A stretch of DNA of 64,000 nucleotides from Bacillus sp. FJAT-28004 (GTDB lineage: Bacteria; Bacillota; Bacilli; Paenibacillales; Paenibacillaceae): positions 925,905-989,904 of the forward strand of contig NZ_LGHP01000001.1 in NCBI RefSeq assembly GCF_001280845.1, written 5' to 3'. The position numbers were made by a program, and so were the translations under genes. The notes beneath the pieces were generated by a model. The model was not told the origin of the DNA and did not search any database. It saw nothing but the letters and a program-made list of their open reading frames with translations. Each line of letters opens with the position of its first letter. The first letter of the stretch is position 1. Positions 20,513 through 29,194 of this stretch are shown piece by piece.

Positions 20513-21579
20513 GCAGGCTGTTCCTCCCGTCTGCCGGTCAACCAAGCCAGTAGTAAAAGTACAACCGGCAAACCTAACACAACATAGCATTCCATTTTAA
20601 TTAATTTAGTAAGGTATTCAATGCCCGATTCCGATTTATAAAACAATCCGGATAGACAGATCAGGGGAACCACGTAATAGATCGCTTTTTGATGCTTATT
20701 GCGATGAAACAAGTAGCCCACACCTTTGCCCGTGGCGTAGACATAGCTCGTTAACGATGCCGTTACCTTCACTAGCCATATGGATAGAAAAATCAGATCT
20801 AATCGTTCCACAAAAGGCAGTGAAATACCGTTTAGGTAAAAGGGGACTGGCTCTGGGACATGACTAATGGCTTCAGGACTAAAATTGAGGAAACATATGA
20901 GTACGACAATGAGATATATGAAATATGCCACCCCATTTGCCCATAACATGGGAGCGATCAAGCTTTTTCCGCTCGTTTTTACATCAGAACTAACAACGAG
21001 AAAAAGTTCGAATCCCAGAAAAGAGAATATAGAAAGTTTAATGCCCGCAATTAAAGCCTGCCAGCCCTGCTCACCGATAGGAAGCATATACCGGTAATCT
21101 AAGTTATCAAGACCAATAAAAAGAAGAGCCATCATTGATATGAGGATAAATGAAATCATCGTGTGGTAACGGGCAATGATCCGAATATTTTCCTTGGCAA
21201 AATAGATAAGGATGACCCCATTTGCAACCATAATTAGCCAAAGATTCGAGTAGGGCAGAATCCATCGTTGGATTAATACCATTTCCAATAGCAGAATGAA
21301 GCAGGATGTTAATGCAAAATGAACGACATATAGGATCGTGACCAAATTTCCGAACCATTTGCCGAGGAGAAGAGGGGCAAATTCGAATAGATTGCGGTTT
21401 GGAAACCGTCCGCAAAGAGCAATGTAAGCGAGCAGCAATAGCTGTATAATCCCTCCGGCCAGAAGGAGCGAGATCCAGCCGTCCACTCCGGATGCATTAT
21501 GCAATTCATATGGGAAAGCCAGAAGGCCGATCCCGATTTGTGTTTGCAGGATAAATCCGAATAATTGAAACCGTGACAT
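20509..21579 (-). CDS. GerAB/ArcD/ProY family spore germination permease (GerB component)
   Basis: A 356-residue membrane protein with about ten hydrophobic segments, of the amino-acid-transporter-like GerB family; this subunit is thought to recognise the germinant. The N-terminus QLFGFILQTQIGIGLLAFPY and the charged loop RNLFEFAPLLLGKWFG are typical. It starts 12 bases after gerA ends and overlaps gerC by four bases. The germinant cannot be inferred from sequence. Confidence 0.92.
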   Translation of the reverse strand: MSRFQLFGFILQTQIGIGLLAFPYELHNASGVDGWISLLLAGGIIQLLLLAYIALCGRFPNRNLFEFAPLLLGKWFGNLVTILYVVHFALTSCFILLLEMVLIQRWILPYSNLWLIMVANGVILIYFAKENIRIIARYHTMISFILISMMALLFIGLDNLDYRYMLPIGEQGWQALIAGIKLSIFSFLGFELFLVVSSDVKTSGKSLIAPMLWANGVAYFIYLIVVLICFLNFSPEAISHVPEPVPFYLNGISLPFVERLDLIFLSIWLVKVTASLTSYVYATGKGVGYLFHRNKHQKAIYYVVPLICLSGLFYKSESGIEYLTKLIKMECYVVLGLPVVLLLLAWLTGRREEQPA

Positions 21580-21591
21580 AATGAAACCCTC

Positions 21592-23007
21592 CTACTTGGA
21601 TGTCTTCCGGCCGAATAACCGTCTTGGCAGCTGAATAAGTGCTGGCAAAAGCTGCGCTGGATTTAAGGGAGAGAGCGGATAAAAATAGGGGACTCCATAC
21701 GTTTCGAGTTTAGTTAAATGCATGAGCAATAGACTGAAACTAAAAGCGAGTCCGGCCAAACCGAATAAAGCAGAAGTGAACATGATGGGTATGCTAATAA
21801 GCCGAAGCGCAATCCGCATTTCATTAGAAGGTATACTAAAGGAAGCGACGGCATTAAGAGAAATGACCACGATCATCGTCGTGGAGACTAAGTTCGCACT
21901 AACAACCTCCCTACCGATGACTAGACCGCCTACAATGGACAAGGTTGCGGCAATCGGCTTAGGAAGCCGAATGGCAGCTTCCCGAAGCAGCTCCAGCACG
22001 ATTATCATAAACAGTGCTTCAGCGAGCGGAGTGAATGGAATATTTTCCACCGATGCTTTCAAAGAAAAAACCAAATCGATCGGAAGAATATCAAAGTGAT
22101 TCGATACGATAACAATATATAAGGACGGCAGCATCAATGTAATCCACACGCTAAAAAACCGAAGAATACGTAGGAATGTCCCATTCCACCATCTCAGAAT
22201 AAGATCATCCGAGACCTGAAAAAACATAAAGTACGTTACAGGGAGAATAATAGCGGATGCATTTCCATCTACCAGCACGGCGATTCTTCCTTCCATCAAA
22301 TGGGACACTGTGGTGTCGGTTCTTTCGGAGTAAAGCATTTGCGGGAATAACGACCATACACTGCTCTCCAATAAATCGGTAATCTGTCCTGCAGATTTAA
22401 CAAAATCAATGGACATGGAAGCTATTTTGGTTGCAATCTCGTCTACTACTTTCGGATCGGCAAGATCGTTAATAAACATCATTGAAATTTTATGGGGGCT
22501 TTTAGCACCTATTATGAAATTCCGTTCAACAAGGTTGGTCGTTTTTAATCGTCTACGTATCAACTGTTTATTAAAATCCACATCATCAACAAATCCCTCG
22601 TGAGAGCCGCGGATCGTTTGTTCATTTTGAGGTGCGGAGGCGCTTTCCTCGTTTCTACTGCTGACATCCGCGAGCAGAATATCCGTGCTTTGATCAAGAA
22701 GGATGGCGCATTTGCCTTTAAGCATCCCTGCAGCTGCCGCCTTCAACTCGTATACGCGCTCGATATCCAAGATGGGAAGCACATCTTCAAGACGTTTTTC
22801 AGTCGCTTTAAGGAGAGGCTTTAGCACATTGGATTGCAAGATATCCCGATCGGTGTACGCAATATGATAAAGCAAACAGCCTTTGATTCCATGCAAAAAG
22901 AATTCCCGGGTATGTATATCTGCAGGAGCATTGAAAGACTGGGTAAGGTTGCGAATATTGGTCTCCAAATCAACGGAGATTAGCAAAGAATCAAGTTGTG
23001 TCCCCAT
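21592..23007 (-). CDS. Spore germination protein, GerA family (GerA component)
   Basis: A 471-residue protein with a soluble N-terminal domain (about 1-240) and a C-terminal half with around five membrane segments. Family-specific stretches include SVWSLFPQMLYSERTD, LMEGRIAVLVDGNASAIILP and LPKPIAATLSIVGGLVIGRE. GerA subunits form the oligomeric membrane channel of the receptor. The ATG at 23007 has AGGAGGG just upstream; an upstream frame extension of 15 residues lacks one. First gene of gerABC; its promoter should lie in 23008-23150. Confidence 0.92.
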   Translation of the reverse strand: MGTQLDSLLISVDLETNIRNLTQSFNAPADIHTREFFLHGIKGCLLYHIAYTDRDILQSNVLKPLLKATEKRLEDVLPILDIERVYELKAAAAGMLKGKCAILLDQSTDILLADVSSRNEESASAPQNEQTIRGSHEGFVDDVDFNKQLIRRRLKTTNLVERNFIIGAKSPHKISMMFINDLADPKVVDEIATKIASMSIDFVKSAGQITDLLESSVWSLFPQMLYSERTDTTVSHLMEGRIAVLVDGNASAIILPVTYFMFFQVSDDLILRWWNGTFLRILRFFSVWITLMLPSLYIVIVSNHFDILPIDLVFSLKASVENIPFTPLAEALFMIIVLELLREAAIRLPKPIAATLSIVGGLVIGREVVSANLVSTTMIVVISLNAVASFSIPSNEMRIALRLISIPIMFTSALFGLAGLAFSFSLLLMHLTKLETYGVPYFYPLSPLNPAQLLPALIQLPRRLFGRKTSK

Positions 23008-23082
23008 CTCAATCCCTCCTGAATGTTCTCTAATTAGGTTGAGTATGCACATCTTTTGCTACAATCATCCAAATCAAACAGA

Positions 23083-23111
23083 CGATCGGGAAGATTACCG
23101 ATCGCCTTTTG
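23083..23111 (+). other. Hairpin in gerA leader region
   Basis: CGATCGG (23083-23089) pairs with CCGATCG (23099-23105), followed by CCTTTT on the plus strand. There is no plus-strand gene before it, so it may be a leader structure of gerA or chance. Confidence 0.3.
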
Positions 23112-23143
23112 TATATCTATTTCCCACTTAACGGAGAGCAGCG

Positions 23144-23169
23144 AAAAAAACTTAGCGTAATAAGCTAAG
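23144..23169 (-). terminator. Possible minus-strand terminator before gerA
   Basis: On the minus strand a 6-bp stem (CTTAGC/GCTAAG) is followed by seven T. Short stem, but well placed to stop read-through from the phosphoesterase operon into gerA. Confidence 0.45.
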
Positions 23170-23263
23170 AACTTCATTAAAGGAATTTGAAAGTATCGAA
23201 CATTTTAAACAAGAACACTTCTACATACATCGATTATTACATTCACAAGCTAATTAAAGCAAA

Positions 23264-23303
23264 ACTAAAAGGCAGGGGTTCGGTGCAGTACCGAACTCAT
23301 GCC
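23264..23303 (-). terminator. Terminator of the phosphoesterase operon
   Basis: Read on the minus strand, GGCA..GTTCGGT pairs with ACCGAAC..TGCC (23271-23303, two mismatches) and is followed by TTTTAGTTTT. It lies about 200 bases after the end of the metallophosphoesterase gene. Between it and that gene (23304-23501) nothing else was recognised. Confidence 0.6.
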
Positions 23304-23501
23304 TAACGATCGCCAAATAAAATAAGCTGACTACCATTATTGGGTCATTTTAAAGGAGTAATATCTGTATAAATAACAGTTGAATTGGCCACCAAGTCGA
23401 ACATCAGCCGGACGGAAGAAAACAGTAATTCCTTAAATGAATTGCAACTCTCGTTAATGACTATAAATACATAAAATAGCTTCTTATCGAATCGGTGCTG
23501 C

Positions 23502-24470
23502 TTAGGTTAAGTAAATAGCAACATTCTCCGGTGTACGTCCCTCAGGCTCATGCTTAGGCTGCTCTGACAGCACCGTTCCATCCTCTAAATGCAGCCAGGT
23601 ATCGAAGCTTCTTTCTCCTTCTTTCAAGGAAATGACCCTCGCTCCTGTTAAAAAGGGCCGATCCAGGTATGCGTTACGGGTCGTCCGTCCATAGCAAAGA
23701 CGGATGCCATGCCAATCGCCCCAGAAATCGTGACCGTGGTCATGGCCAGCAAAGGTACCCATGACATCGCCCATCTCGATCATAGCTGCGAAGAAGCCGG
23801 AATTCACCCAAGGCGCGCAGCAGAAAGGAGCATTACGCTCTCCGTAGCAGACACCGAAGTCCCATACATCGTTGTATTCTGGAAGCGGTATGTGAAAAAA
23901 GGCGAGGGAGGGCAGCGGCGTTCCGCCATTGCTTCCGGTAAGTCGATAGGACTCACGAGTGTACCAATCAATCTGATCACGGCGAATCCAATCATAATAG
24001 CCCATTCTGCTATATTCCAGCGGAGAGTAGCTGCCTGAATCCAGAAAATAAAGGGCTGCGGCCGTTTCGCGCTCTTTACCTTCTACGGTAAGGACATAAT
24101 TACCGGAGCCATGAATGCCAGGTGGGTCAGGCTTAGCATAATTATGTGGGTAGGTCAGCTGCAGCGCATGAAGCTGCTCCCGCGTGACTGTTCCTTCCGT
24201 ATCGTGGTTGCCAAACACAGCAGCCCAAGGGATGTTCAAGCTTTCAGGCACTGAGCAAGCGCGTCGAAATGCGAGTACCGGGTTAGGGTGACCAGCTGAA
24301 GCGATGACATCTCCTGTGTAGACGACCAGATCAGGCTGCTCGTCTTTCAGGATACATAGCATCATAGCTACCATCCTTTGTTCTTCCGCTTCGTTTGAAG
24401 AAAATTCGGGATCTGTGAACTGCACAATTTTGAAGCTCCCATCTTCTCGAAACCGCAACGACTTAGCCAT
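23502..24470 (-). CDS. Calcineurin-like metallophosphoesterase, cytoplasmic
   Basis: A 322-residue enzyme with the full metal-binding motif set of the calcineurin-like superfamily: QFTDPEF, YTGDVIAS, FGNHDTEG, FHIPLPEY and GHDHGHD. No signal peptide. The start at 24470 (MAKSLRFREDG) has GAGGAG upstream and matches the start of the paralogue at 32866; it overlaps the previous gene by 8 bases. The family includes phosphodiesterases and phosphatases acting on small phosphorylated compounds; the substrate is unknown. The overlap with an alkaline-phosphatase-superfamily gene suggests two steps on one phosphorylated compound, perhaps a phosphate-decorated glycan taken up by the divergent importer (inference). 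Confidence 0.88.
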   Translation of the reverse strand: MAKSLRFREDGSFKIVQFTDPEFSSNEAEEQRMVAMMLCILKDEQPDLVVYTGDVIASAGHPNPVLAFRRACSVPESLNIPWAAVFGNHDTEGTVTREQLHALQLTYPHNYAKPDPPGIHGSGNYVLTVEGKERETAAALYFLDSGSYSPLEYSRMGYYDWIRRDQIDWYTRESYRLTGSNGGTPLPSLAFFHIPLPEYNDVWDFGVCYGERNAPFCCAPWVNSGFFAAMIEMGDVMGTFAGHDHGHDFWGDWHGIRLCYGRTTRNAYLDRPFLTGARVISLKEGERSFDTWLHLEDGTVLSEQPKHEPEGRTPENVAIYLT

Positions 24471-25365
24471 TGTGGGACTCCTCAGCGGCAGCTGTTTTGT
24501 TATCGACGATAGTGATGCTCTTGGAGGCCCATGTGTCATCAAGCAATCCCTCTGGTAAGCGAGCATCCCATTGCTGAGTCAAGGTTAATCCTAGCGCAAG
24601 TGCAGCAATTGCAGCTGTATCTGTAATAGATACAGGTCCTTTTAGAAGTCCACTATTAATCCCAGGTCCGATACAGCCCCAGAATACGTCACGATCCATT
24701 GGATGGGCGCTGCCATGGCTGTATTTGTTATCTCCGCCTCCGCCATGGTCAGTGAGAAGTACAACTAAGCTGTCTTCCATAAGACCTAACTTCTCTAATC
24801 GTTTTAACACACTGCCGATTAGTTCGTCACAAGTAGTTATCGCAGCTAAATACTCCGGACAATCATCTCCGTAGCCATAACGGTGTCCAGAGCCATCCGG
24901 TTCATCCAGTTGTAGAAATAACAGACGAACGTCCTGATTCTCTTCAATGTATACGAGAAGAGAAGAGACAAGCTCCGCATCCGGCAAAGAAACTTTATGT
25001 ACGCCGAGATTATCTTCAATAATACCGGAGTTAATCGGACTCCAACTGCTAAAGGAAGCAAGCTTAGCCTCTGGCTGTTGTTCTCTTACTAGTCGAAAGA
25101 GAGAAGGAAAGGGAGAATCACTCGGATAGGATAGTGTTGCCGCCTTCTCATTATTTAATTTATGCTTGTCAGGCTGTACCCCATGAAGCACAGATCCCCA
25201 ACATTCTGCACTGATCGTCGGCATTTCTGCCTTTGCATCGAAGGTGTAGGATCCACGTGGAAGCCAAACATCTAGATTCGGTGTTTCTGCTTGCTGTACG
25301 AAATTACCCGCACCATCCATTCCAAGAATAAATACCCGCTGTACAGCCTTAGCTTGCATCATCAT
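24463..25365 (-). CDS. Alkaline phosphatase superfamily phosphodiesterase (nucleotide pyrophosphatase-like)
   Basis: A 300-residue cytoplasmic protein. The metal site is seen as LGMDGAGN (Asp17), the nucleophile region as EMPTISAECWGSVLHGV (Thr50/Ser52 are the candidates) and the second metal site as TDHGGGGDNKYSHG. This pattern fits type I phosphodiesterase/nucleotide pyrophosphatase relatives, with a compact size; sulfatase activity is less likely because the sulfatase Cys/Ser-x-Pro-x-Arg motif is absent. GAGGGA lies before the ATG. It is first in a two-gene minus-strand operon, divergent from the ABC importer at 25605. Confidence 0.82.
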   Translation of the reverse strand: MMMQAKAVQRVFILGMDGAGNFVQQAETPNLDVWLPRGSYTFDAKAEMPTISAECWGSVLHGVQPDKHKLNNEKAATLSYPSDSPFPSLFRLVREQQPEAKLASFSSWSPINSGIIEDNLGVHKVSLPDAELVSSLLVYIEENQDVRLLFLQLDEPDGSGHRYGYGDDCPEYLAAITTCDELIGSVLKRLEKLGLMEDSLVVLLTDHGGGGDNKYSHGSAHPMDRDVFWGCIGPGINSGLLKGPVSITDTAAIAALALGLTLTQQWDARLPEGLLDDTWASKSITIVDNKTAAAEESHNG

Positions 25366-25540
25366 ATTTCACTCCCTCATATTAAATCTCTCGTGAAGGA
25401 CGTGTCTTCCATTAACAGGGAACGGCACGACCAGTTCACGCTTTTAGCATACGAGTACCCGCTATAACCGTCAATATCCTAATTCAAGCTCTGTGACAAC
25501 TAGTCATTAGCGTGATAAAGATATGTCATTATTATAGTAG

Positions 25541-25567
25541 TTCACTAGATTAACGGCCCACTATAAT
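25541..25567 (+). promoter_or_regulatory. Candidate sigma-A promoter for importer operon
   Basis: A perfect TATAAT at 25562-25567 with TTCACT at 25541 (15-base spacing, shorter than ideal). It lies 38 bases upstream of the chosen ATG of the permease in the 239-bp divergent gap. Confidence 0.4.
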
Positions 25568-25604
25568 GAGAGACAGAGAACAACAACATGAAAGGGTGAG
25601 CCTT

Positions 25605-26570
25605 ATGACGGCGTTTGCATCAAACGATACATCCACAACTATGAGTAGCCGAATGCGAACTTTCAAAAAAAAGATAAAGAAATACAGGGCTTTACTCATT
25701 ATGATGGTCCCTGGGCTAGCGTACTTAATTTTAAACAATTATATTCCTATGTACGGAGTTATCTTAGCTTTTAAGGAACTGAACTATGTAGATGGCATTT
25801 GGGGTAGTCCTTGGGCTGGAATGTACAACTTTAAGTTTTTGTTCAGTTCTCCCGATGCTTTTCTGATAACGAGAAATACGATTATGTATAACGTATTTTT
25901 CATCGTTGTGAATACCACTTTTGCGCTTCTTGTCGCACTGTTGGTCAACGAGATCAAAGATAAAGTCATCACCCGTTTTTACCAGAGCACGTTTTTGCTG
26001 CCACATATCATTTCAATGGTAGTTGTCGCTTATCTGGTATACAGTTTTCTAAATACAGATAGCGGACTTATCAATAGACAGTTAGACAAATGGTTTAGCG
26101 CCGAGTCGATCTCTTGGTACAATGAGCCGGATTACTGGCCATATATTTTGGTTATTGTGAATGCGTGGAAAAATGTAGGGTATTTGGCAATTATTTATTT
26201 TGCGGCCATTATCGGTATTGATAAGGAATTTTACGAAGCGGCAACCATCGATGGTGCTAACAAGTGGAAACAGATGACTCGAATTACTTTGCCACTCATC
26301 TCGCCAATGATTATCATCATGACGCTGCTAGCGATCAGTTCGATTATGCGTTCGGACTTCGGTCTATTCTATCAAGTGCCGATGAACTCAGGTCCGTTAA
26401 TGCCTACTACTAATACGATCGATACATTTGTCTACCGAGCAATGATTGAGCGTGGGGACATTGGAATGTCGACTGCCGCTGGTATTTATCAATCTGTTGT
26501 CTGCTTCTTCTTGATCTTAGGGGCAAACTTCGCAGTTCGACGAATCAGCAAGGATGACGCGTTATTCTAA
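25605..26570 (+). CDS. ABC sugar importer permease, LplB type
   Basis: A 321-residue permease with six membrane segments and family signatures MMVPGLAYLILNNYIPMYG near the N-terminus, the ATPase-contact loop EAATIDGANKWKQ, and TNTIDTFVYRAMIERGDIG near the end. ATG 25605 has GAAAGGGTGAG upstream; the earlier ATG at 25566 overlaps the candidate -10 box and is unlikely. First gene of an importer operon with the following permease and binding protein, then a kinase and regulator. Confidence 0.9.
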   Translation: MTAFASNDTSTTMSSRMRTFKKKIKKYRALLIMMVPGLAYLILNNYIPMYGVILAFKELNYVDGIWGSPWAGMYNFKFLFSSPDAFLITRNTIMYNVFFIVVNTTFALLVALLVNEIKDKVITRFYQSTFLLPHIISMVVVAYLVYSFLNTDSGLINRQLDKWFSAESISWYNEPDYWPYILVIVNAWKNVGYLAIIYFAAIIGIDKEFYEAATIDGANKWKQMTRITLPLISPMIIIMTLLAISSIMRSDFGLFYQVPMNSGPLMPTTNTIDTFVYRAMIERGDIGMSTAAGIYQSVVCFFLILGANFAVRRISKDDALF

Positions 26571-26607
26571 TCGATAAAAATTCATAATGAGAGGAGGCAT
26601 CAAGCAG

Positions 26608-27498
26608 ATGCCAGTTACATCACGTTTACGATCTCCACTTATTCATCTGTTCTTTGTGCTCTTCAGCATAGCGTCACTATTCCCGTTCATTCTAGTATTC
26701 ATGGTCTCCATTTCAGATGAGAGTTCTATTGCCCAGAACGGATACAACTTATTTCCAAGCAAAATTAATTTCGCCTCTTATCAGTTCTTATTTAATGACT
26801 TTGGTCAGATTGCGAGATCTTATGGAGTAACCATTCTCGTAACTCTTATTGGAACAACGGTCAGCTTGTTTATAACGGCGCTCTTCGCTTATCCGTTATC
26901 ACGCAAAGACTTGCCGCTGCGCCGCTCGATGTCATTTCTTCTATTTTTCACCATGTTGTTTAGTGGAGGTATGGTGCCCTGGTATATCACCTATGTGACA
27001 ATGATTGGGCTCAAAAACACACTGTTTGGCATGATTATACCCAATCTGTTACTGAGTGCCTTTAACGTTTTGTTGATGCGTAGTTTTTTTGCCAACACGA
27101 TACCAGAATCTATCGTTGAGTCAGGCACTATCGACGGGGCGAGCGAGCTGACTATCTTCATGAAGCTAGTGGTGCCGCTTTCAGCTCCAATTATGGCAAC
27201 AGTCGCCCTCTTCAATTTGTTAGCTTATTGGAATGACTGGTACAACTGTATGCTGTTTATCGATAAACCAGATTTGATGAATATCCAGTACCTGATGACC
27301 AAAACGCTAAATAATGTACAGTTTCTAATTATGAAGGCTGATACATCCAGTCAGGTAGGCGAACTTCTTTCCAAAATGCCAACCGAAGGTGTTCGAATGG
27401 CACTCGCCATTATCGGCGTCGCGCCGCTCCTGGTCGCTTATCCATTCTTTCAAAAATTCTACATCAGCGGTATCACCAGCGGTGCGGTTAAAGGTTAA
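26608..27498 (+). CDS. ABC sugar importer permease, YtcP type
   Basis: A 296-residue permease, partner of the LplB-type protein 37 bases upstream. It has the contact loop ESGTIDGASELTIFMKLVVP and the family C-terminus ISGITSGAVKG. The ATG at 26608 follows GAGAGGAGG; the longer frame reads through this site. Six membrane segments are visible. Confidence 0.9.
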   Translation: MPVTSRLRSPLIHLFFVLFSIASLFPFILVFMVSISDESSIAQNGYNLFPSKINFASYQFLFNDFGQIARSYGVTILVTLIGTTVSLFITALFAYPLSRKDLPLRRSMSFLLFFTMLFSGGMVPWYITYVTMIGLKNTLFGMIIPNLLLSAFNVLLMRSFFANTIPESIVESGTIDGASELTIFMKLVVPLSAPIMATVALFNLLAYWNDWYNCMLFIDKPDLMNIQYLMTKTLNNVQFLIMKADTSSQVGELLSKMPTEGVRMALAIIGVAPLLVAYPFFQKFYISGITSGAVKG

Positions 27499-27551
27499 GA
27501 ATACGCATCTAGGTTTCCGATAAAAACAAAGAGAAGAAGGGATTGGTTACG

Positions 27552-29075
27552 TTGAAGAAAAAGCTACAAATCGGATTAACCCTGATCATCATTGTTATGC
27601 TAGTTCTGTCCGGATGCGCACAGAACAAAACAGGAGGTTCCAATACTCCAAAAGAGGATACTAATAATACACCATCCAATGAGACTGGTGATGCTGCAAG
27701 TCTAAAGCCTTACAAAATTACATTGATTTATCCTGGTGCTGTGCCTAAGGATCTAAAGCTTGTTCAGGATGAAATGAGTAAATACTTAACAGAAAAAATC
27801 AACGCAACTATCGAATTGAAACCGATTGATTGGGGCTCTTGGACAGACAAGACTAACCTGATGAAAATTTCCGGCGAATCCTTTGATCTCATCTTTACTG
27901 CCGGATGGTTTGGTTATGGATTAGACGTATCCAAAGGACAATTTGTAGAACTGACAGATCTTATTGCAAAACACGGTAAAGATATCCCTACCATTTTGGG
28001 CGATGATTTTATGAAAGGCGCACAAATTAGCAACAAGACTTATGGCGTCCCTACCAAAAAGGAATTCGCACAAGGTTTTGGTTTCCTTCTAAACAAAGAA
28101 TTGGTTGATAAATATAAATTCAATACTGAAGGAGTTAAAACTCTGGAGGAAATGGAAGAAATGTTTAAAGTGATTAAAGAAAAAGAACAAGGTATAGTAC
28201 CCGTTGTAAGTAATAAATTTGCAAACACTTGGGGAGCAGCTAATTACGATAACGGTATTATTTCACGTGACAGCAAAGAGTTGAAAGCTATTGATAACCT
28301 AGAAGATCCTAAATTTATTGATTTTCTTAAGCGTATGAGACAATGGAATCTTAATGGTTGGTTCGATAAGGATGTTATGACTTCAGATTCAAGCGGTCAA
28401 GCAGAGAACATGATGAAAGCAGGCAAAGCCTTTGCAATCGGTTCATCATTGAAGCCTGGTAAAGATAAAGAAATGTCTGTAACAATGGGATTGCCGCTCG
28501 TACAAGTTGAGACAGCTCTACCTTATACAACAACAGGTGAAGCAAATGGAGCATTGCTATCGATTTCCCGTACTTCCAAAGATCCTGAGAGAGCAATGAT
28601 GTTCCTTAATATGCTGTATACGGATGCTAAGCTTCTTAATATGCTGGATTGGGGAATTGAAGGTACGCACTATGTTAAAACAGCAGACAACGTCATTGAT
28701 TATCCAGAAGGCGTAACAGCTGAGACACAAGGCTACCCGAGCCCAGGCGGTTGGATGTTCGGAAATCAGTTCATCTCATACCTGTGGGCAAACGAAGACT
28801 CTGACAAGTGGGAACAATTCGAGAAGTTCAACGAAAGTTCCGAACGCTCTATCGCTCTTGGCTTTACCTTCGATGAGGCACCAGTTAAGGCTGAGAAGGC
28901 TGCAGTCGGTAACGTAGATAAAGAGTTCCAGATGGTTCTGAACTCAGGTGCTATCGATGATGTGGAAGGAACGCTTGCCAAGTATAAAGCTAAGCGTAAT
29001 GCTGCGGGATACCGGAAAATTTTGGAAGAACAGCAGCGCCAGCTAGACGAATGGGCCAAAGCGAATACTAAATAA
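27552..29075 (+). CDS. Sugar-binding lipoprotein, LplA type
   Basis: A 507-residue binding lipoprotein. A TTG start at 27552 is preferred, with AGAAGGG about 11 bases upstream; the signal MKKKLQIGLTLIIIVMLVLSGC ends in a clean lipobox (LSGC). After a Thr/Asn/Pro linker the mature domain starts YKITLIYPGAVPKDLK. The C-terminal helix ends EQQRQLDEWAK, a common ending in this family. It completes the importer begun at 25605, and a strong hairpin follows. The ligand is not known; the divergent phosphoesterases hint at a phosphorylated sugar compound. Confidence 0.88.
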   Translation: MKKKLQIGLTLIIIVMLVLSGCAQNKTGGSNTPKEDTNNTPSNETGDAASLKPYKITLIYPGAVPKDLKLVQDEMSKYLTEKINATIELKPIDWGSWTDKTNLMKISGESFDLIFTAGWFGYGLDVSKGQFVELTDLIAKHGKDIPTILGDDFMKGAQISNKTYGVPTKKEFAQGFGFLLNKELVDKYKFNTEGVKTLEEMEEMFKVIKEKEQGIVPVVSNKFANTWGAANYDNGIISRDSKELKAIDNLEDPKFIDFLKRMRQWNLNGWFDKDVMTSDSSGQAENMMKAGKAFAIGSSLKPGKDKEMSVTMGLPLVQVETALPYTTTGEANGALLSISRTSKDPERAMMFLNMLYTDAKLLNMLDWGIEGTHYVKTADNVIDYPEGVTAETQGYPSPGGWMFGNQFISYLWANEDSDKWEQFEKFNESSERSIALGFTFDEAPVKAEKAAVGNVDKEFQMVLNSGAIDDVEGTLAKYKAKRNAAGYRKILEEQQRQLDEWAKANTK

Positions 29076-29085
29076 GTTATATGCA

Positions 29086-29120
29086 GGAGTTGGAGAGTAA
29101 ATCTCCAACTCCTCCTTCTG
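29086..29120 (+). terminator. Hairpin after binding-protein gene
   Basis: A perfect 11-bp stem (29086-29096 with 29102-29112), 5-base loop, then TCCTTCTGTT. Likely a partial terminator between importer and two-component genes. Confidence 0.65.
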
Positions 29121-29194
29121 TTCCAACCTGATGAGATATGCCATAATAAAATGCAGAAGGTATACCGACATGAAGGAATAGGGGAAGAACTGCG

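Noticed and set aside
24463-25365. Sulfatase assignment for the alkaline-phosphatase-superfamily gene
   Set aside because: The sulfatase signature Cys/Ser-x-Pro-x-Arg is absent; the motifs fit phosphodiesterase relatives better.
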